This document shows, in pieces, positions 32,199-41,216 of a stretch of 64,000 nucleotides of DNA. Within the stretch, counting starts at the first letter, position 1, and the number at the start of each line of letters is the position of its first letter. The translations under genes were made by a program, and so were the position numbers. Source of the stretch: Bin5 sp009843665 (lineage in GTDB: Bacteria; Chloroflexota; Anaerolineae; Caldilineales; Caldilineaceae); contig OZ244818.1 in assembly GCA_965220285.1 (NCBI GenBank), positions 1,674,001-1,738,000 on the forward strand, read 5' to 3'. The notes under the pieces are model-generated. The model ran no database searches, was not told where the DNA came from, and saw only the letters and a list, made by a program, of their open reading frames with translations.

Positions 32199-33851
32199 AT
32201 GTCGACACGTTCGCGGTCCTCTGCGGGCGGTTCGGTCGCGCCTGCGGTGCGGGCGCCGTCGGTTGTGTTCGGGGCTGAATGCCGCGAGCCGATGCGGCGC
32301 GGGTTCGACACGCTGGCGCGGCTGCTGTCGTTGACGCTGGGTCCGCGGGGCGGGAATATTGTGAGCCAGCGGGTGAATACGGCGGGCTTTGAGCCGCTGG
32401 CTGACGGGGCGACGATCGCGCGGCGGTTTACGGAGCTGCCGGACCGGGTGGAGAATGCGGGCGCGATGATGATGCGGCACATTGTGTGGCATATGCGCGA
32501 GCGGTTCGGTGACGGGAGCGTGACGGCGGCGGTGCTGGCGCGGGGGATTGCGGGTGAGATGCACCGGTTGATCGCGGGCGGTGCGGACCCGGTGCTGCTG
32601 CAGCGGGGGCTGGAGAAGGGGGTGAAGGCGGCGGTGGCGGCGCTGGACGAGATGTCGATCCCGTTGACCCGGCCGGAGCACGTGGCGGGGGTGGCGAGGG
32701 CGGTGACCGATGATGCGGAGGTGGCGCAGCTGCTGGCGGAGATGATGGAGGTGCTGGGGCCGTACGGGAATATTCTGATCCAGCCGGGTTACGGGCTTGG
32801 GCACAGTTATGGGTTCCGCGAGGGGTCGCGCTTTGCGGGGGAGTATATTTCGCGCTATCTGCTGAGCGACAAGTTCAGGCATATTGCGGCGATGGACGAG
32901 CCGCACGTGGTGGTGGCTGATTTTCATTTTGAGGAGCCGGGTCATGTGCTGCATCTGCTGGACCTGGTTACGCAGGCGGGCGGGGAGAGGCTGTTCATCA
33001 TCTGCAAGAATATGTGGGAGCGGGCGATCGATGCGCTGGTGGCGGCGAACCGGCGGGGGCCGGTGACGACGTATGCGGCGCGGATCAAGCCGGTGGAGGA
33101 TTTGCGGCGGGATATGATGCGCGATTTCGCGCTGCTGACGGGTGCCAGTTTTATCACAGACGTGGCGGGTATGGGGCCGCAGGATTTGGCGGTCGCGGAC
33201 CTGGGGCGGGCGGAGCGGCTGGTGGCGACGGAGGAGTATGTGTCGTTGGTAGGCGGCGGCGGGGACGCGGCGGCGGTGGAGGCGCAGGTTGACACGCTGC
33301 AGAGCCGGTTGGCGCTGGTGGATGAGCGCGAGGAGAGGGAGTTGCTGCGCGAGCGGATCGGGCGTCTGCAGGGCGGGATCGGTGAGCTGCGGGTGGGTGC
33401 GTATACGGAGAGCGAGCGCAATGCGCTGGTGGAGAGGGCGGCGCATGCGGTGAAGGTTGTGCAGGTGGGGCTGGAGGGCGGTGTGGTGCCGGGCGGGGGC
33501 GCGGCGTATCTGGACGCGGCGCCGGCGGTGGAGGCGGCGGCGACGGGTCATGCGGAGGAGGCGATGGGGGTGCGGGCGCTGGCACGGGCGTTGGAGGAGC
33601 CGGTGCGGGTGATCGCGGCGAATGCGGATGCGTACGGGCCGCTGGTGGTGGCGGAATGTCGCGAGCGGGGGCAGGGGTACGCGTATGAGGTGGGTGCGGG
33701 GTGTGTGCGTCATATGGCGGCGGCGGCGATCGTGGATCCGACGCTGGTGGTGAAGGGGGCGTTGGAGCAGGCGGCGAGTGGGGCGGCGATGTTGATTTCG
33801 GCGGAGGCGTTGGTGGTGCCGCGGGAGCCGGAGGCGGTTTATAGACCTTAA
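32199..33851 (+). CDS. Divergent GroEL/Cpn60-like protein lacking a catalytic Asp
   Basis: 550 residues, group I chaperonin fold over its full length. Recognisable: LGPRGGN (47-53), LADGATIARR (D69 matching GroEL D52), GDGSVTAAVLA (104-114, D105 matching D87 but TTT replaced by SVT), apical region with VVVADF and LTGASFITD, VGAYTE (399-404), GGVVPGGG (427-434) and VDPTLVVKGALEQAAS (512-527). An ungapped comparison with remembered E. coli GroEL puts His416 where Asp398, needed for ATP hydrolysis, should be. No GGM tail and no groES beside it. Three bases after an LplC-type permease gene, suggesting a dedicated, perhaps ATPase-dead role linked to sugar import or its binding proteins. A housekeeping GroEL must exist elsewhere. 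Confidence 0.85.
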   Translation: MSTRSRSSAGGSVAPAVRAPSVVFGAECREPMRRGFDTLARLLSLTLGPRGGNIVSQRVNTAGFEPLADGATIARRFTELPDRVENAGAMMMRHIVWHMRERFGDGSVTAAVLARGIAGEMHRLIAGGADPVLLQRGLEKGVKAAVAALDEMSIPLTRPEHVAGVARAVTDDAEVAQLLAEMMEVLGPYGNILIQPGYGLGHSYGFREGSRFAGEYISRYLLSDKFRHIAAMDEPHVVVADFHFEEPGHVLHLLDLVTQAGGERLFIICKNMWERAIDALVAANRRGPVTTYAARIKPVEDLRRDMMRDFALLTGASFITDVAGMGPQDLAVADLGRAERLVATEEYVSLVGGGGDAAAVEAQVDTLQSRLALVDEREERELLRERIGRLQGGIGELRVGAYTESERNALVERAAHAVKVVQVGLEGGVVPGGGAAYLDAAPAVEAAATGHAEEAMGVRALARALEEPVRVIAANADAYGPLVVAECRERGQGYAYEVGAGCVRHMAAAAIVDPTLVVKGALEQAASGAAMLISAEALVVPREPEAVYRP

Positions 33852-33852
33852 C

Positions 33853-33888
33853 TGCAGTTTTTAGTTGCTAGTTTTTAGTTTTTAGTGG
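33853..33888. repeat. TTTTTAG heptamer repeat
   Basis: AGTTTTTAGTTGCTAGTTTTTAG-type units after the chaperonin-like gene. Confidence 0.6.
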
Positions 33889-33916
33889 TGTCTGTTTTGT
33901 GGGGTGGTCAAACCTG

Positions 33917-34159
33917 TCAGGGGGTTGCAGGCATCGTGCGCGCGTGAGTGAAGTCTGAGTTGGTTACGGGACGCGCTTGTGATGGGAGAATTGTGGCAAT
34001 CGCGACGGTTTCACCATCCAGGGATGAAAACTCAGCGACGAAGGCTTCTTGATTGGGGTGGATGTGGATGATGGTGCCCACATCGCCCGGTTTCAGCTCT
34101 TCTTGCTCGTCGCCGATAGAGGGGGCAGTGAGAACGATTTGTTGATGCTCTTTGAACAC
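33917..34159 (-). CDS. DUF4926 domain protein
   Basis: 80 residues. The core LKPGDVGTIIHIHPNQEAFVAEFSSLDGETVAIATIL matches the small SH3-like DUF4926 family. Lies 3 bases downstream of the DUF6883 gene on the same strand; such pairs recur in bacterial genomes and look toxin-antitoxin-like, though activity is unproven. Here it would be the second gene. Confidence 0.75.
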   Translation of the reverse strand: MFKEHQQIVLTAPSIGDEQEELKPGDVGTIIHIHPNQEAFVAEFSSLDGETVAIATILPSQARPVTNSDFTHARTMPATP

Positions 34160-34162
34160 CTC

Positions 34163-34501
34163 TCACCTCCTACGCGGGTATGCCGTGATTAACCTGGGGA
34201 AGTCGCTTCCACGGTCGACCTGCCAAACAGTCCTCACCCTCGGATTGCGCCCGTCAGGTGATTCAATCGGCCCATCCACGTTATAGCGTGGACCAAATGG
34301 AGTCTCCACAACACGGGTGACCTCGTGGGATACCGCCTGACGGTTCAAAGCGTCTGCAAACTCCTCCCAGCGATCTATGCTGAATCCAAACCTTTGGAAA
34401 AAATCTGCCTTGGCTCTACCACGCGGATTGGTAGACGACAGCAGGTAGTCGGTGATCTTCTGGCGATCGATACGCGCGCGATGCGCATTGGGTAGCTTCA
34501 A
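34163..34501 (-). CDS. DUF6883 domain protein
   Basis: 112 residues: KITDYLLSSTNPRGRAKADFFQRFGFS (about 15-41), then HEVTRVVETPFGPRYNVDGPIESPDGRNPRVRTVWQVDRG. The PRGRAKA.FF..FGF and RVRTVW motifs are those of DUF6883, a fold related to small toxin domains. First gene of the two-gene unit with DUF4926. No signal or membrane segment. Function unknown. Confidence 0.75.
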   Translation of the reverse strand: MKLPNAHRARIDRQKITDYLLSSTNPRGRAKADFFQRFGFSIDRWEEFADALNRQAVSHEVTRVVETPFGPRYNVDGPIESPDGRNPRVRTVWQVDRGSDFPRLITAYPRRR

Positions 34502-34748
34502 TCACAGTCCTCAAGTATAACAGCCTTTCCGAATCACAGACGGTTTCAGAAGGTGTTGCCACAGTATATCATGGGGGCTCCATGCGCCGAATCCGGGAAG
34601 CTATTATTGCCCCAACCTTTCGGAGGTCATTCCTGCGGACTGGCGCCGGTTGGGGGGATTATTGCCGGCTTCTTTTGTGTGGCGGACGGAGGCCCAGTGG
34701 TGCTGATTTCGGCAGGAAACGTAGCAGCTGTAAGTATAGCGGCGACCT

Positions 34749-35369
34749 CTAGGCAGTGCCGTTCTCGTCCACTGTGATGCGAATGATGCGGAAGGTGTAG
34801 TGGGCGTCGTCGGCGCCCTGGTCGTGGGGGGTTCCCGGGACCTGGCTGCCGCCGGTGATGGTGACTTTGCCGCAGCGGGGGATGTGGAAGTGGGCGCTGC
34901 TCATGCCTGACATCCAGAAGTCGGCGGGGTCGAGACCGACTTCGCGCATGGCGCCTTTGACGTCCCAGCGCATGTGCGTGCCCCAGAGGTTTTCGGCGCG
35001 CATGCGGACGGGGATGTCGGACGAGGCTTGCTCGGCGTTTTCGATGCGTTCGCCCTCAATCATGATCCAGCCGGGCGGGGAGCAGGCGCTGCCGATGACG
35101 GTAACGGCCACGATTGGCTGCTCTTCGACGACGGTGATGTAGCCAGCGGGCGGCAGGTCGAGTTCGCGGCCGTGTCTTTCGCCCCACCAGGTGGATCGTA
35201 TGGTGAAGTTGGGGTATTCGAAGGGCCAGAGGTATTCGTAGGTGGTCTGGCGCATGGTCCGGCGTTGCATGTCGCCGCCCTGGCGCACTTCGGGGTCGCT
35301 GTGCCATATGCCCCATCTTTCGTGCCAGGGGCCGTGCAGGTGTTCGTGGTAGAGTTTTTCGTCGGTCAT
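34749..35369 (-). CDS. Conserved hypothetical protein, Trp/His-rich
   Basis: 206 residues; ATG 35369 chosen because AGAGGAG lies 6 bases upstream. I do not recognise the family. No signal peptide; numerous Trp, His and Tyr (YHEHLHGPWHERWGIWHSD at the start), beta-rich look, SAHFHIPRCGKVTITGG near the end. Single-copy, own transcription unit between the DUF6883 pair and the glycosidase-like gene. Soluble enzyme or ligand-binding protein is possible. Confidence 0.65.
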   Translation of the reverse strand: MTDEKLYHEHLHGPWHERWGIWHSDPEVRQGGDMQRRTMRQTTYEYLWPFEYPNFTIRSTWWGERHGRELDLPPAGYITVVEEQPIVAVTVIGSACSPPGWIMIEGERIENAEQASSDIPVRMRAENLWGTHMRWDVKGAMREVGLDPADFWMSGMSSAHFHIPRCGKVTITGGSQVPGTPHDQGADDAHYTFRIIRITVDENGTA

Positions 35370-35467
35370 TTTGTTCTCCTCTTTCAATCGATGGTTACTT
35401 CGTAGCGAGCAGTCTGTCGTACTGCGTATTGCGCCCTTCCCGTATGTGGAACTGAATAGAAAATGCG

Positions 35468-36736
35468 TCAGCGCAGGCGCCAGGGTTCGGGCGGGGCCAC
35501 TCTGTCTTGGGGCCGGCCGCTGACGTCGGCGATGGCGTTGCGCAGGGCGTTCCAGGTGACTTCACTCTTGCTCCAGCGTGCGTCTTCGAAGCTGATGGCC
35601 TGGAAGAAGACGACCTCCTCGACGCCTTCGTCCTCGGCTATGGTGGCGGCGGCGTGGACCATCTCCTGGACGCGCTCCGAGGATGCGCCCCATGCCAGTT
35701 GCCAGAGCCGCAGGCGGCATGGGCCATGCAGATGGCTCTTGGCCCCGCGGATGATTGAACGGTAGACATCGGGATCATAGGGTGTTGTCTGCTGGGCCAG
35801 GGGCGTGGTTACAAGGAAGTCGATCAGCCCTTCGGCGGTCCAGGTATCGTGATCTTCGAGGTTTCCTTCGAGGGGCCCGGCGGCGGGTGCGGTTGCCGCG
35901 GAGGCGCTGCTGTGATCGGTTGAAGAACGGACGACTTTGGCGGGCATGGGTTTGCCCTTGGGGATGCCCATCACGCCGAAGTCCTGCTGCGGCTGGAGCC
36001 ACTTTTGCAGGGCACGGGCTTGCCGCAGGAATTCGGTGAGGTAGTTTGCGCGGAAACGCAGCCATTCGGGGTCGCTATTGGGGATGGTGAAGGGGTCGCG
36101 TCCCGTCTCGTTCGCAAAGGCTTCGATGACAGGCGGGTCGTAGTGGGCGAAGTATGTGCCGTCGGCGTCGACGCGGGGGTTGCGATGGTCGCCGCCTTTC
36201 TGGAAGTCGATGGCGATGCCGTCGAAGCGGTATTCCAGCATTTCGCGCAGGATTGCCAGCCGGAATTCGATGGCCTCGGGATAGGCGAAGGAGAGGTTGC
36301 CGTTCACGACCTGGCGGTCGCGGTTGCGGGTCAGCAGTTCGGGGTGTTCGCGAGAGAAGCGGGATTCCCAGCCGTGGCCGTGCGCCTCGGCCTGCTCCAG
36401 CCAGGCATAGGCTTCCATGCCCAGCTCGTGGGCGCGGTCGATGAAGAGCCGCGGGGCGTCGTAGGTATTGAAGTCGTAGGCTTGCGGCCACCACTGCCAT
36501 TCATGGCCCTTGGTTCCCCAGGAGCCTTCGGCCACGCAGTTTTGCGGCGTCCAGAAGTGGATGCCCGGCATGTCGGCCTTGCTGGGGTAGTAGCATTGAC
36601 ACTGGCGCACGCGCAGGTAGATTTTGCGGACGCCTGCCCAGTGGAGGCGGTCGAGGACGATTGAGGCGGCCGGTTTGCCCCACGCCCCGAAGAACCAGGC
36701 CCAGTCGAACGGGCTGATAACAGCTGCGAATTTCAT
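35468..36736 (-). CDS. Putative glycoside hydrolase (GHL10-like TIM barrel)
   Basis: 422 residues, cytoplasmic. Barrel-like pattern: VLDRLHWAGVRKIYLRV (strand/helix 1), DRAHELGMEAYAWLEQAEAHG, LREMLEYRFDGIAIDFQKGGDHRNPR with conserved Asp-x-x-Lys and a later QAISFEDARW. YRFDGIAIDF is the usual GHL10 strand with a putative catalytic or structural Asp. Substrate unknown. Precedes the Opp/Dpp-type importer on the same strand (its 5' end is 70 bases from the ATPase stop), so may act on imported glycosides or glycopeptides. Confidence 0.7.
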   Translation of the reverse strand: MKFAAVISPFDWAWFFGAWGKPAASIVLDRLHWAGVRKIYLRVRQCQCYYPSKADMPGIHFWTPQNCVAEGSWGTKGHEWQWWPQAYDFNTYDAPRLFIDRAHELGMEAYAWLEQAEAHGHGWESRFSREHPELLTRNRDRQVVNGNLSFAYPEAIEFRLAILREMLEYRFDGIAIDFQKGGDHRNPRVDADGTYFAHYDPPVIEAFANETGRDPFTIPNSDPEWLRFRANYLTEFLRQARALQKWLQPQQDFGVMGIPKGKPMPAKVVRSSTDHSSASAATAPAAGPLEGNLEDHDTWTAEGLIDFLVTTPLAQQTTPYDPDVYRSIIRGAKSHLHGPCRLRLWQLAWGASSERVQEMVHAAATIAEDEGVEEVVFFQAISFEDARWSKSEVTWNALRNAIADVSGRPQDRVAPPEPWRLR

Positions 36737-36806
36737 GGGATGGACCTCCTCGCGTGTGTTTGGCCGGGTGCTACGGGCCAGTCTTCATTGTGGTCTGCGC
36801 TGTGCG

Positions 36807-37856
36807 TCATGCGGTTGTCGTTTGGGCGCCTGGCTTTCCTATGCCGACGAGGTCGAGTTCATCAGCGAAGTGACAGGCGGCGGTGTGGCCCTGACGCGTG
36901 GGCCTCAACTCCGGGACTTCCTCGTTACAGATCTGCTGCCGGTAGGGGCAGCGGGGTGCGAAACGGCAGCCGGGCGGTGGACTGGCTGGATTGGGTACAT
37001 CGCCGGTGAGAACGATGCGTTTGCTGCGGCGTTCGTGCCTGGCGACAGGCATGGGAATCGCCGAGAGCAGGGCTTCGGTATAGGGGTGTTGGGGGGTCTG
37101 GCAGATGGCGACGGTCGGGCCGCGCTCGACGATCTGGCCGAGATACATGACGGCGATGCGGTCGCTGACATGGCGAACGACGGCCAGGTCATGGGAGATG
37201 AAGAGATAGGTCAGCCCGAACTGTTCCTGGAGCTGCATGAGCAGGTTCAGTATCTGGGCGCGCACCGAGGCGTCGAGGGCGGAGACGGGTTCATCGCAGA
37301 CGATGAATCGCGGCTGCAGGGCGAGGGCGCGGGCGATGGCAATGCGCTGGCGCTGGCCGCCGCTGAAGGCATGGGGAAAGCGCTGCATGTGGTGGGGCTG
37401 CAGGCCGACGGTGGTGAGCAGCTCTGCGACACGTTCTTCCAGTTCTTTGCCGCGGGCGGCGCGATGGAGGACCAGCGGCTCGGCGATGATGGACTTTACG
37501 CTCATGCGTGAATTCAAGGAGGAGAGCGGGTCCTGGAAGATCATGTTCATGTGGCGGCGGACGCGGCGGCGCAGGTGGTTCTGGGACAGGTTGGTGATAT
37601 CGAGCATCTCATTTTCCACGCGGAAACCGACCGTTCCGCCGGTTGGATGTTCGAGGCGGGTGATGGTGCGTCCGAGGGTGGACTTACCGCAGCCTGATTC
37701 GCCGACGAGGCCCAGCGTCTCGCCTCCCATGATGCTGAGGTCGATGCCATCCACTGCGCGCACGGTGGCGACCTGGCGGCGCAGAAGTCCGCGGCGGACT
37801 GCGAAGTGGGTGCGCAGGTTCTCCGTTGCGAGCAGGATGTCGTCAGGGCCTGGCAT
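36807..37856 (-). CDS. Peptide-type ABC transporter ATPase (OppF/DppF-like)
   Basis: 349 residues. Walker A GESGCGKST (about 52-60), Q-loop IFQDPLSSLN, signature FSGGQRQR, Walker B FIVCDEPVSALD, switch His in FISHDLAVV, and the OppF-type C-terminal Cys cluster CRFAPRCPYRQQIC...C, which binds an iron-sulfur cluster in relatives. Overlaps the OppD-like gene by 14 bases; the two form the ATPase heterodimer. Confidence 0.92.
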   Translation of the reverse strand: MPGPDDILLATENLRTHFAVRRGLLRRQVATVRAVDGIDLSIMGGETLGLVGESGCGKSTLGRTITRLEHPTGGTVGFRVENEMLDITNLSQNHLRRRVRRHMNMIFQDPLSSLNSRMSVKSIIAEPLVLHRAARGKELEERVAELLTTVGLQPHHMQRFPHAFSGGQRQRIAIARALALQPRFIVCDEPVSALDASVRAQILNLLMQLQEQFGLTYLFISHDLAVVRHVSDRIAVMYLGQIVERGPTVAICQTPQHPYTEALLSAIPMPVARHERRSKRIVLTGDVPNPASPPPGCRFAPRCPYRQQICNEEVPELRPTRQGHTAACHFADELDLVGIGKPGAQTTTA

Positions 37857-38910
37857 GCGCGAATTCCTCGGTATAGAGCCAGCATTTGACGAAGTGGCCG
37901 GGCTCGGTCTCGATCAGGGACGGTTTGCGCAGGCCCGGCACCTTGTCGGCGAAGGGGCAGCGCTCGACGAAGACGCAGCCGGCCGGCAGGTCCAGCAGTT
38001 CCGGCACTGCGCCGGCGAGGGAGTGCAGGGGCGTTTTGGGCTGGTCGGTCCAGTTTGGAATCGACTTAAGGAGGCCCTGGGTATAGGGGTGCTGGGGGTT
38101 GGTGAAGAGCTGGTCAACGCTGGCGGCTTCGACGATTTCGCCGAGGTACATGACGATGACGCGGTCGGCGATCTCGGCGACGACGCCCATGTCGTGGGTG
38201 ATGAGCATAACGGCCAGCCCCATCTCCGCCTGCAGCGCCTGCAGCAGCTCCAGGATCTGGGCCTGAATTGTGACATCGAGCGCGGTGGTCGGTTCATCGG
38301 CTATCAGGAGTTGCGGCTCGCAGGCGAGGGCAATTGCGATCATAACCCGCTGGCGCATGCCTCCGCTGAGTTGATGGGGAAATTCGTGTACAACGCGGGC
38401 CGGTTCGGGCAGGCCGACGCGTTCGAGGAGGGAAACGGCTTTGTCCAGCGCCTCGCGGCGGTTCATGTCGAAGTGTTGCAGCAGGATTTCAACGATCTGG
38501 TCGCCGATGGAGAACATTGGATGGAGGGAGCGCATGGGCTCCTGGAAGATCATGGAGATCTGGCGGCCGCGGATGGCGCGGATCTCACGGCTGTCCGGGG
38601 CGAGTGCTGTCACGTCGACCGTGGTGTCGTCCGTATGCAGGCTGACTGTGCCGCCGTCGATCCGGCCCGGCGGCATTGGGACCAGCTTGAGGAGGGACAG
38701 CGCGGTCACGCTCTTGCCGCAGCCTGATTCGCCGACGATGCCGAGGATTTCGCCCTGGTGGATCTGAAAGCTCACTCCGTTGACTGCGCGGGTGTGTCCG
38801 CGGTAGCCGGCGAAGGAGACGTAGAGGTCCTCGACCTCCAAGACCAGGCGGGGCTGGCCGCCGCGGCCGTTATTGTTTGTGTTGTGGACCCGGCTGTGTT
38901 CCATCGCCAA
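37843..38910 (-). CDS. Peptide-type ABC transporter ATPase (OppD/DppD-like)
   Basis: 355 residues. N-terminal Asn/Gly-rich stretch, then Walker A GESGCGKSV (about 59-67), IFQEPMRSLHP, signature LSGGMRQR, Walker B LLIADEPTTALD, ITHDMGVV, and C-terminal CVFVERCPFADKVPGC-like Cys motif (here CVFVERC...C). Partner of the 36807 ATPase. Confidence 0.92.
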   Translation of the reverse strand: MAMEHSRVHNTNNNGRGGQPRLVLEVEDLYVSFAGYRGHTRAVNGVSFQIHQGEILGIVGESGCGKSVTALSLLKLVPMPPGRIDGGTVSLHTDDTTVDVTALAPDSREIRAIRGRQISMIFQEPMRSLHPMFSIGDQIVEILLQHFDMNRREALDKAVSLLERVGLPEPARVVHEFPHQLSGGMRQRVMIAIALACEPQLLIADEPTTALDVTIQAQILELLQALQAEMGLAVMLITHDMGVVAEIADRVIVMYLGEIVEAASVDQLFTNPQHPYTQGLLKSIPNWTDQPKTPLHSLAGAVPELLDLPAGCVFVERCPFADKVPGLRKPSLIETEPGHFVKCWLYTEEFAHARP

Positions 38911-38957
38911 ACCTCAGTTGCCGGTCACTGGTTCTGTGCCTGGCAAGCGAGCACGGA

Positions 38958-40106
38958 TTACTGGCCCGAAAAGGGGTCGGCGGCGTCGCGCAGGCCGTCG
39001 CCCAGGAAGTTGAAAGAGAGAACGGCGATTGTCAGGAAGAAGACGGGGGCGATCAGCCACGGTTTGTGGGCAAGGACGGTGATGTCCTGCGCCTGTTTGA
39101 GCAGGACGCCCCAGCTGACCATTGGCGGCTGGATGCCGAGACCGAGGAAGCTGAGTGCGGTCTCACCCAGGATCATGCCCGGTATGGCCAGGGTGGCAGC
39201 GACGATCATGTAGCTGAGCGTGCCCGGGAAGAGGTGGCGGGTAACGATCCACCAGGTGGTGGCGCCGTTTATGCGGCCAGCTTTGACATAGTCCTCGTTC
39301 TGGAGCGACAGGGTCATGCCGCGCACGACGCGGGCCAGTCCACCCCAACCGATACTCGACAGGATTACGGTGATGCCGAAGAAGACCTGGATCGAGTTCC
39401 ACTCGGCCGGAATCGCGGCGGAGAGAGCGATCCACAGGGGTATGCTGGGGAAGCTGATCATCACTTCGATGCCGCGCTGGATGAGATCGTCGACGATGCC
39501 GCCGAGGTAGCCGGAGATAAGGCCGACGATGCCCCCCAGGACAAGGCTGAGTGCGACGCCGACAAGGCCAACGGTCAAGGAGATGCGTCCACCGTACAGG
39601 AGTTGGGAAAAGAGGTCGCGGCCCTGCGTATCGGTGCCCAGGAGGAAGAGCTTGCCCGGGCTTTCGACGCCGAGCAGGTGCCGGTCCCAGGTAAGTCCCA
39701 GGAAGCTCCGACTCTCCTCTCCCGGCACGAAGAGGCCAAGGGGGTAGATTTCCTCCTCATTGGGCACGTAGAGCCGGCGCAGTGTCTCCGGATCACGTTC
39801 CTGTTTGAGGCCGTAGACGAAGGGGCGCAGGCTGAAGCGGCCATCCGGCTTGATGAAGCGGATGAACTGCGGCGGCACGTCGAGAAAGCCGGTGTGGCGT
39901 TCGTTGAGAGGGTAGGGCGCGGTCAGTTCGGCCGGCAGCACCAGCGCGTAGAGTAGAATGAGAGCGATCCCGCCAACGACACCAATTCGGTTGCGCTTGT
40001 AGCGCCACCAGATAAGGCCCCAGTAGGAATAGGCGGCCGCGTCTCTCTTGCCAGATGGCGCCTCCGCGACTTCTTCACGCGGGTTCGCCGGCTCAGGATG
40101 CGCCAT
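38958..40106 (-). CDS. Peptide-type ABC permease (OppC/DppC-like) with long periplasmic loop
   Basis: 382 residues, about 80 longer than usual. The extra length is a hydrophilic segment between the first and second membrane helices (about 70-165, RPFVYGLKQERDPETLRRLYVPNEEEIYPLG...), seen in a subset of OppC proteins that transport large substrates. Then LGTDTQGRDLFSQLLYGGRISL, EAA-loop VKAGRINGATTWWIVTRHLFPG, and GIQPPMVSWGVLL. Works with the 40143 permease. Confidence 0.9.
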   Translation of the reverse strand: MAHPEPANPREEVAEAPSGKRDAAAYSYWGLIWWRYKRNRIGVVGGIALILLYALVLPAELTAPYPLNERHTGFLDVPPQFIRFIKPDGRFSLRPFVYGLKQERDPETLRRLYVPNEEEIYPLGLFVPGEESRSFLGLTWDRHLLGVESPGKLFLLGTDTQGRDLFSQLLYGGRISLTVGLVGVALSLVLGGIVGLISGYLGGIVDDLIQRGIEVMISFPSIPLWIALSAAIPAEWNSIQVFFGITVILSSIGWGGLARVVRGMTLSLQNEDYVKAGRINGATTWWIVTRHLFPGTLSYMIVAATLAIPGMILGETALSFLGLGIQPPMVSWGVLLKQAQDITVLAHKPWLIAPVFFLTIAVLSFNFLGDGLRDAADPFSGQ

Positions 40107-40142
40107 AGCGCACCGTCCTTACCGCGGGAGCCACTGGATTAG

Positions 40143-41141
40143 TCACGGTTCCACCAGGCGGATGCGGGGATCGAGCCAGGCCAGGGTCAGGTCGGCGAGG
40201 AAGTTGCCGACGACGAGGGCGCCGCTCAGGATCACGAGAATGCTGCCGGCCATGTACATGTCTTCGGCGAAGAGGGCGTTCAGCAGGAGGGGGCCGATAG
40301 TGGGCAGGCCGAGTACGAGGGCGGTGATGGTCTCGCCGCTGATCAGGCCGGGCAGACTGAGGCCGAGACCGCTCACGACCGGGTTGAGGGCGACGCGCAG
40401 CGCGTGGCGGGTGATGACGCGATTTTCGCTCAGCCCCTTCATGCGCGCGGTCTGGATGAAGGGCTCGCCGAGCGTATCCAGCATCTGGGCGCGGACGACG
40501 CGGATGGTACCGGCGGTGCTGGAGAAGCCGACGATGAAGGCGGGCAGCCAGAGGTGTTTGGCGAGGTCGAGGACTTTTGCCGGCGACCAGTCGGCTGTGA
40601 TGTATTCGGGAGAGAATAGGCCGCCGACGGTCGAGGCGTTGAAGACGGTGACGGCCAGGAAGATCAGAATGAGGGCCAGCAGCATGTTGGGCAGGGCCAG
40701 CCCCAGGAAGCCCAGCACGGTAAACAGGTAGTCGGCCCAGGAGTACTGCTTCATGGCAGAGTAGACGCCGATGGGCAGGGCCAGCGCCAAGCTGAAGACC
40801 ATGGCGGCAAAGGAGATCACGAGAGTCAGTACGAGGCGCTCGCTGAGGAGCTCGTTCACGTCGGCGCGCAAGGCCATGGAGTAGCCCAGGTCGCCGCGCA
40901 GCAGGCTGGACATCCAGCGCAGGTACTGGACATATACGGGTTGATCGAGGCCGTAGCGGGCACGCAGGCCGGTCAGCGCCGACTCGATCTGTGCGCTCGA
41001 GAGGCGTTGCTCCTCCAGCTGCGATTCGAGCAACGTGAGGAAGTCGCCGGGCGGCAACTGGATGATCACGAAACCCAGAATCGAGACGAGCCAGAGGGTA
41101 ATCAGCATCTGCACGCTGCGGCGCAGAACGGCCCTACCCAT
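40143..41141 (-). CDS. Peptide-type ABC permease (OppB/DppB-like)
   Basis: 332 residues, six helices. N-terminal RRSVQMLITLWLVSILGFVIIQLPPGDF is typical OppB; EAA loop ARMKGLSENRVITRHALRVALNP (about 236-258). 36 bases upstream of the OppC-like gene. Second gene of the operon after the binding protein, separated from it by a stem-loop. Confidence 0.92.
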   Translation of the reverse strand: MGRAVLRRSVQMLITLWLVSILGFVIIQLPPGDFLTLLESQLEEQRLSSAQIESALTGLRARYGLDQPVYVQYLRWMSSLLRGDLGYSMALRADVNELLSERLVLTLVISFAAMVFSLALALPIGVYSAMKQYSWADYLFTVLGFLGLALPNMLLALILIFLAVTVFNASTVGGLFSPEYITADWSPAKVLDLAKHLWLPAFIVGFSSTAGTIRVVRAQMLDTLGEPFIQTARMKGLSENRVITRHALRVALNPVVSGLGLSLPGLISGETITALVLGLPTIGPLLLNALFAEDMYMAGSILVILSGALVVGNFLADLTLAWLDPRIRLVEP

Positions 41142-41163
41142 CGCGGCCCCCTGAACGGCGGCG

Positions 41164-41207
41164 GCCAGTGGCTGGTGGGATAGTGCAGTGCCCTACCAGC
41201 CACTGGC
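41164..41207 (-). other. Intercistronic stem-loop between binding protein and permease
   Basis: 13-bp perfect arms GCCAGTGGCTGGT and complement (41164-41176, 41195-41207), 18-base loop, no T-run. Probably protects the upstream binding-protein message and lowers permease levels. Confidence 0.65.
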
Positions 41208-41216
41208 TCCCTTTGT

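Noticed and set aside
31254..33713. 819-codon reverse-strand open frame
   Set aside because: Antisense shadow of the LplC and GroEL-like genes; Arg/His/Pro-rich translation without family features.
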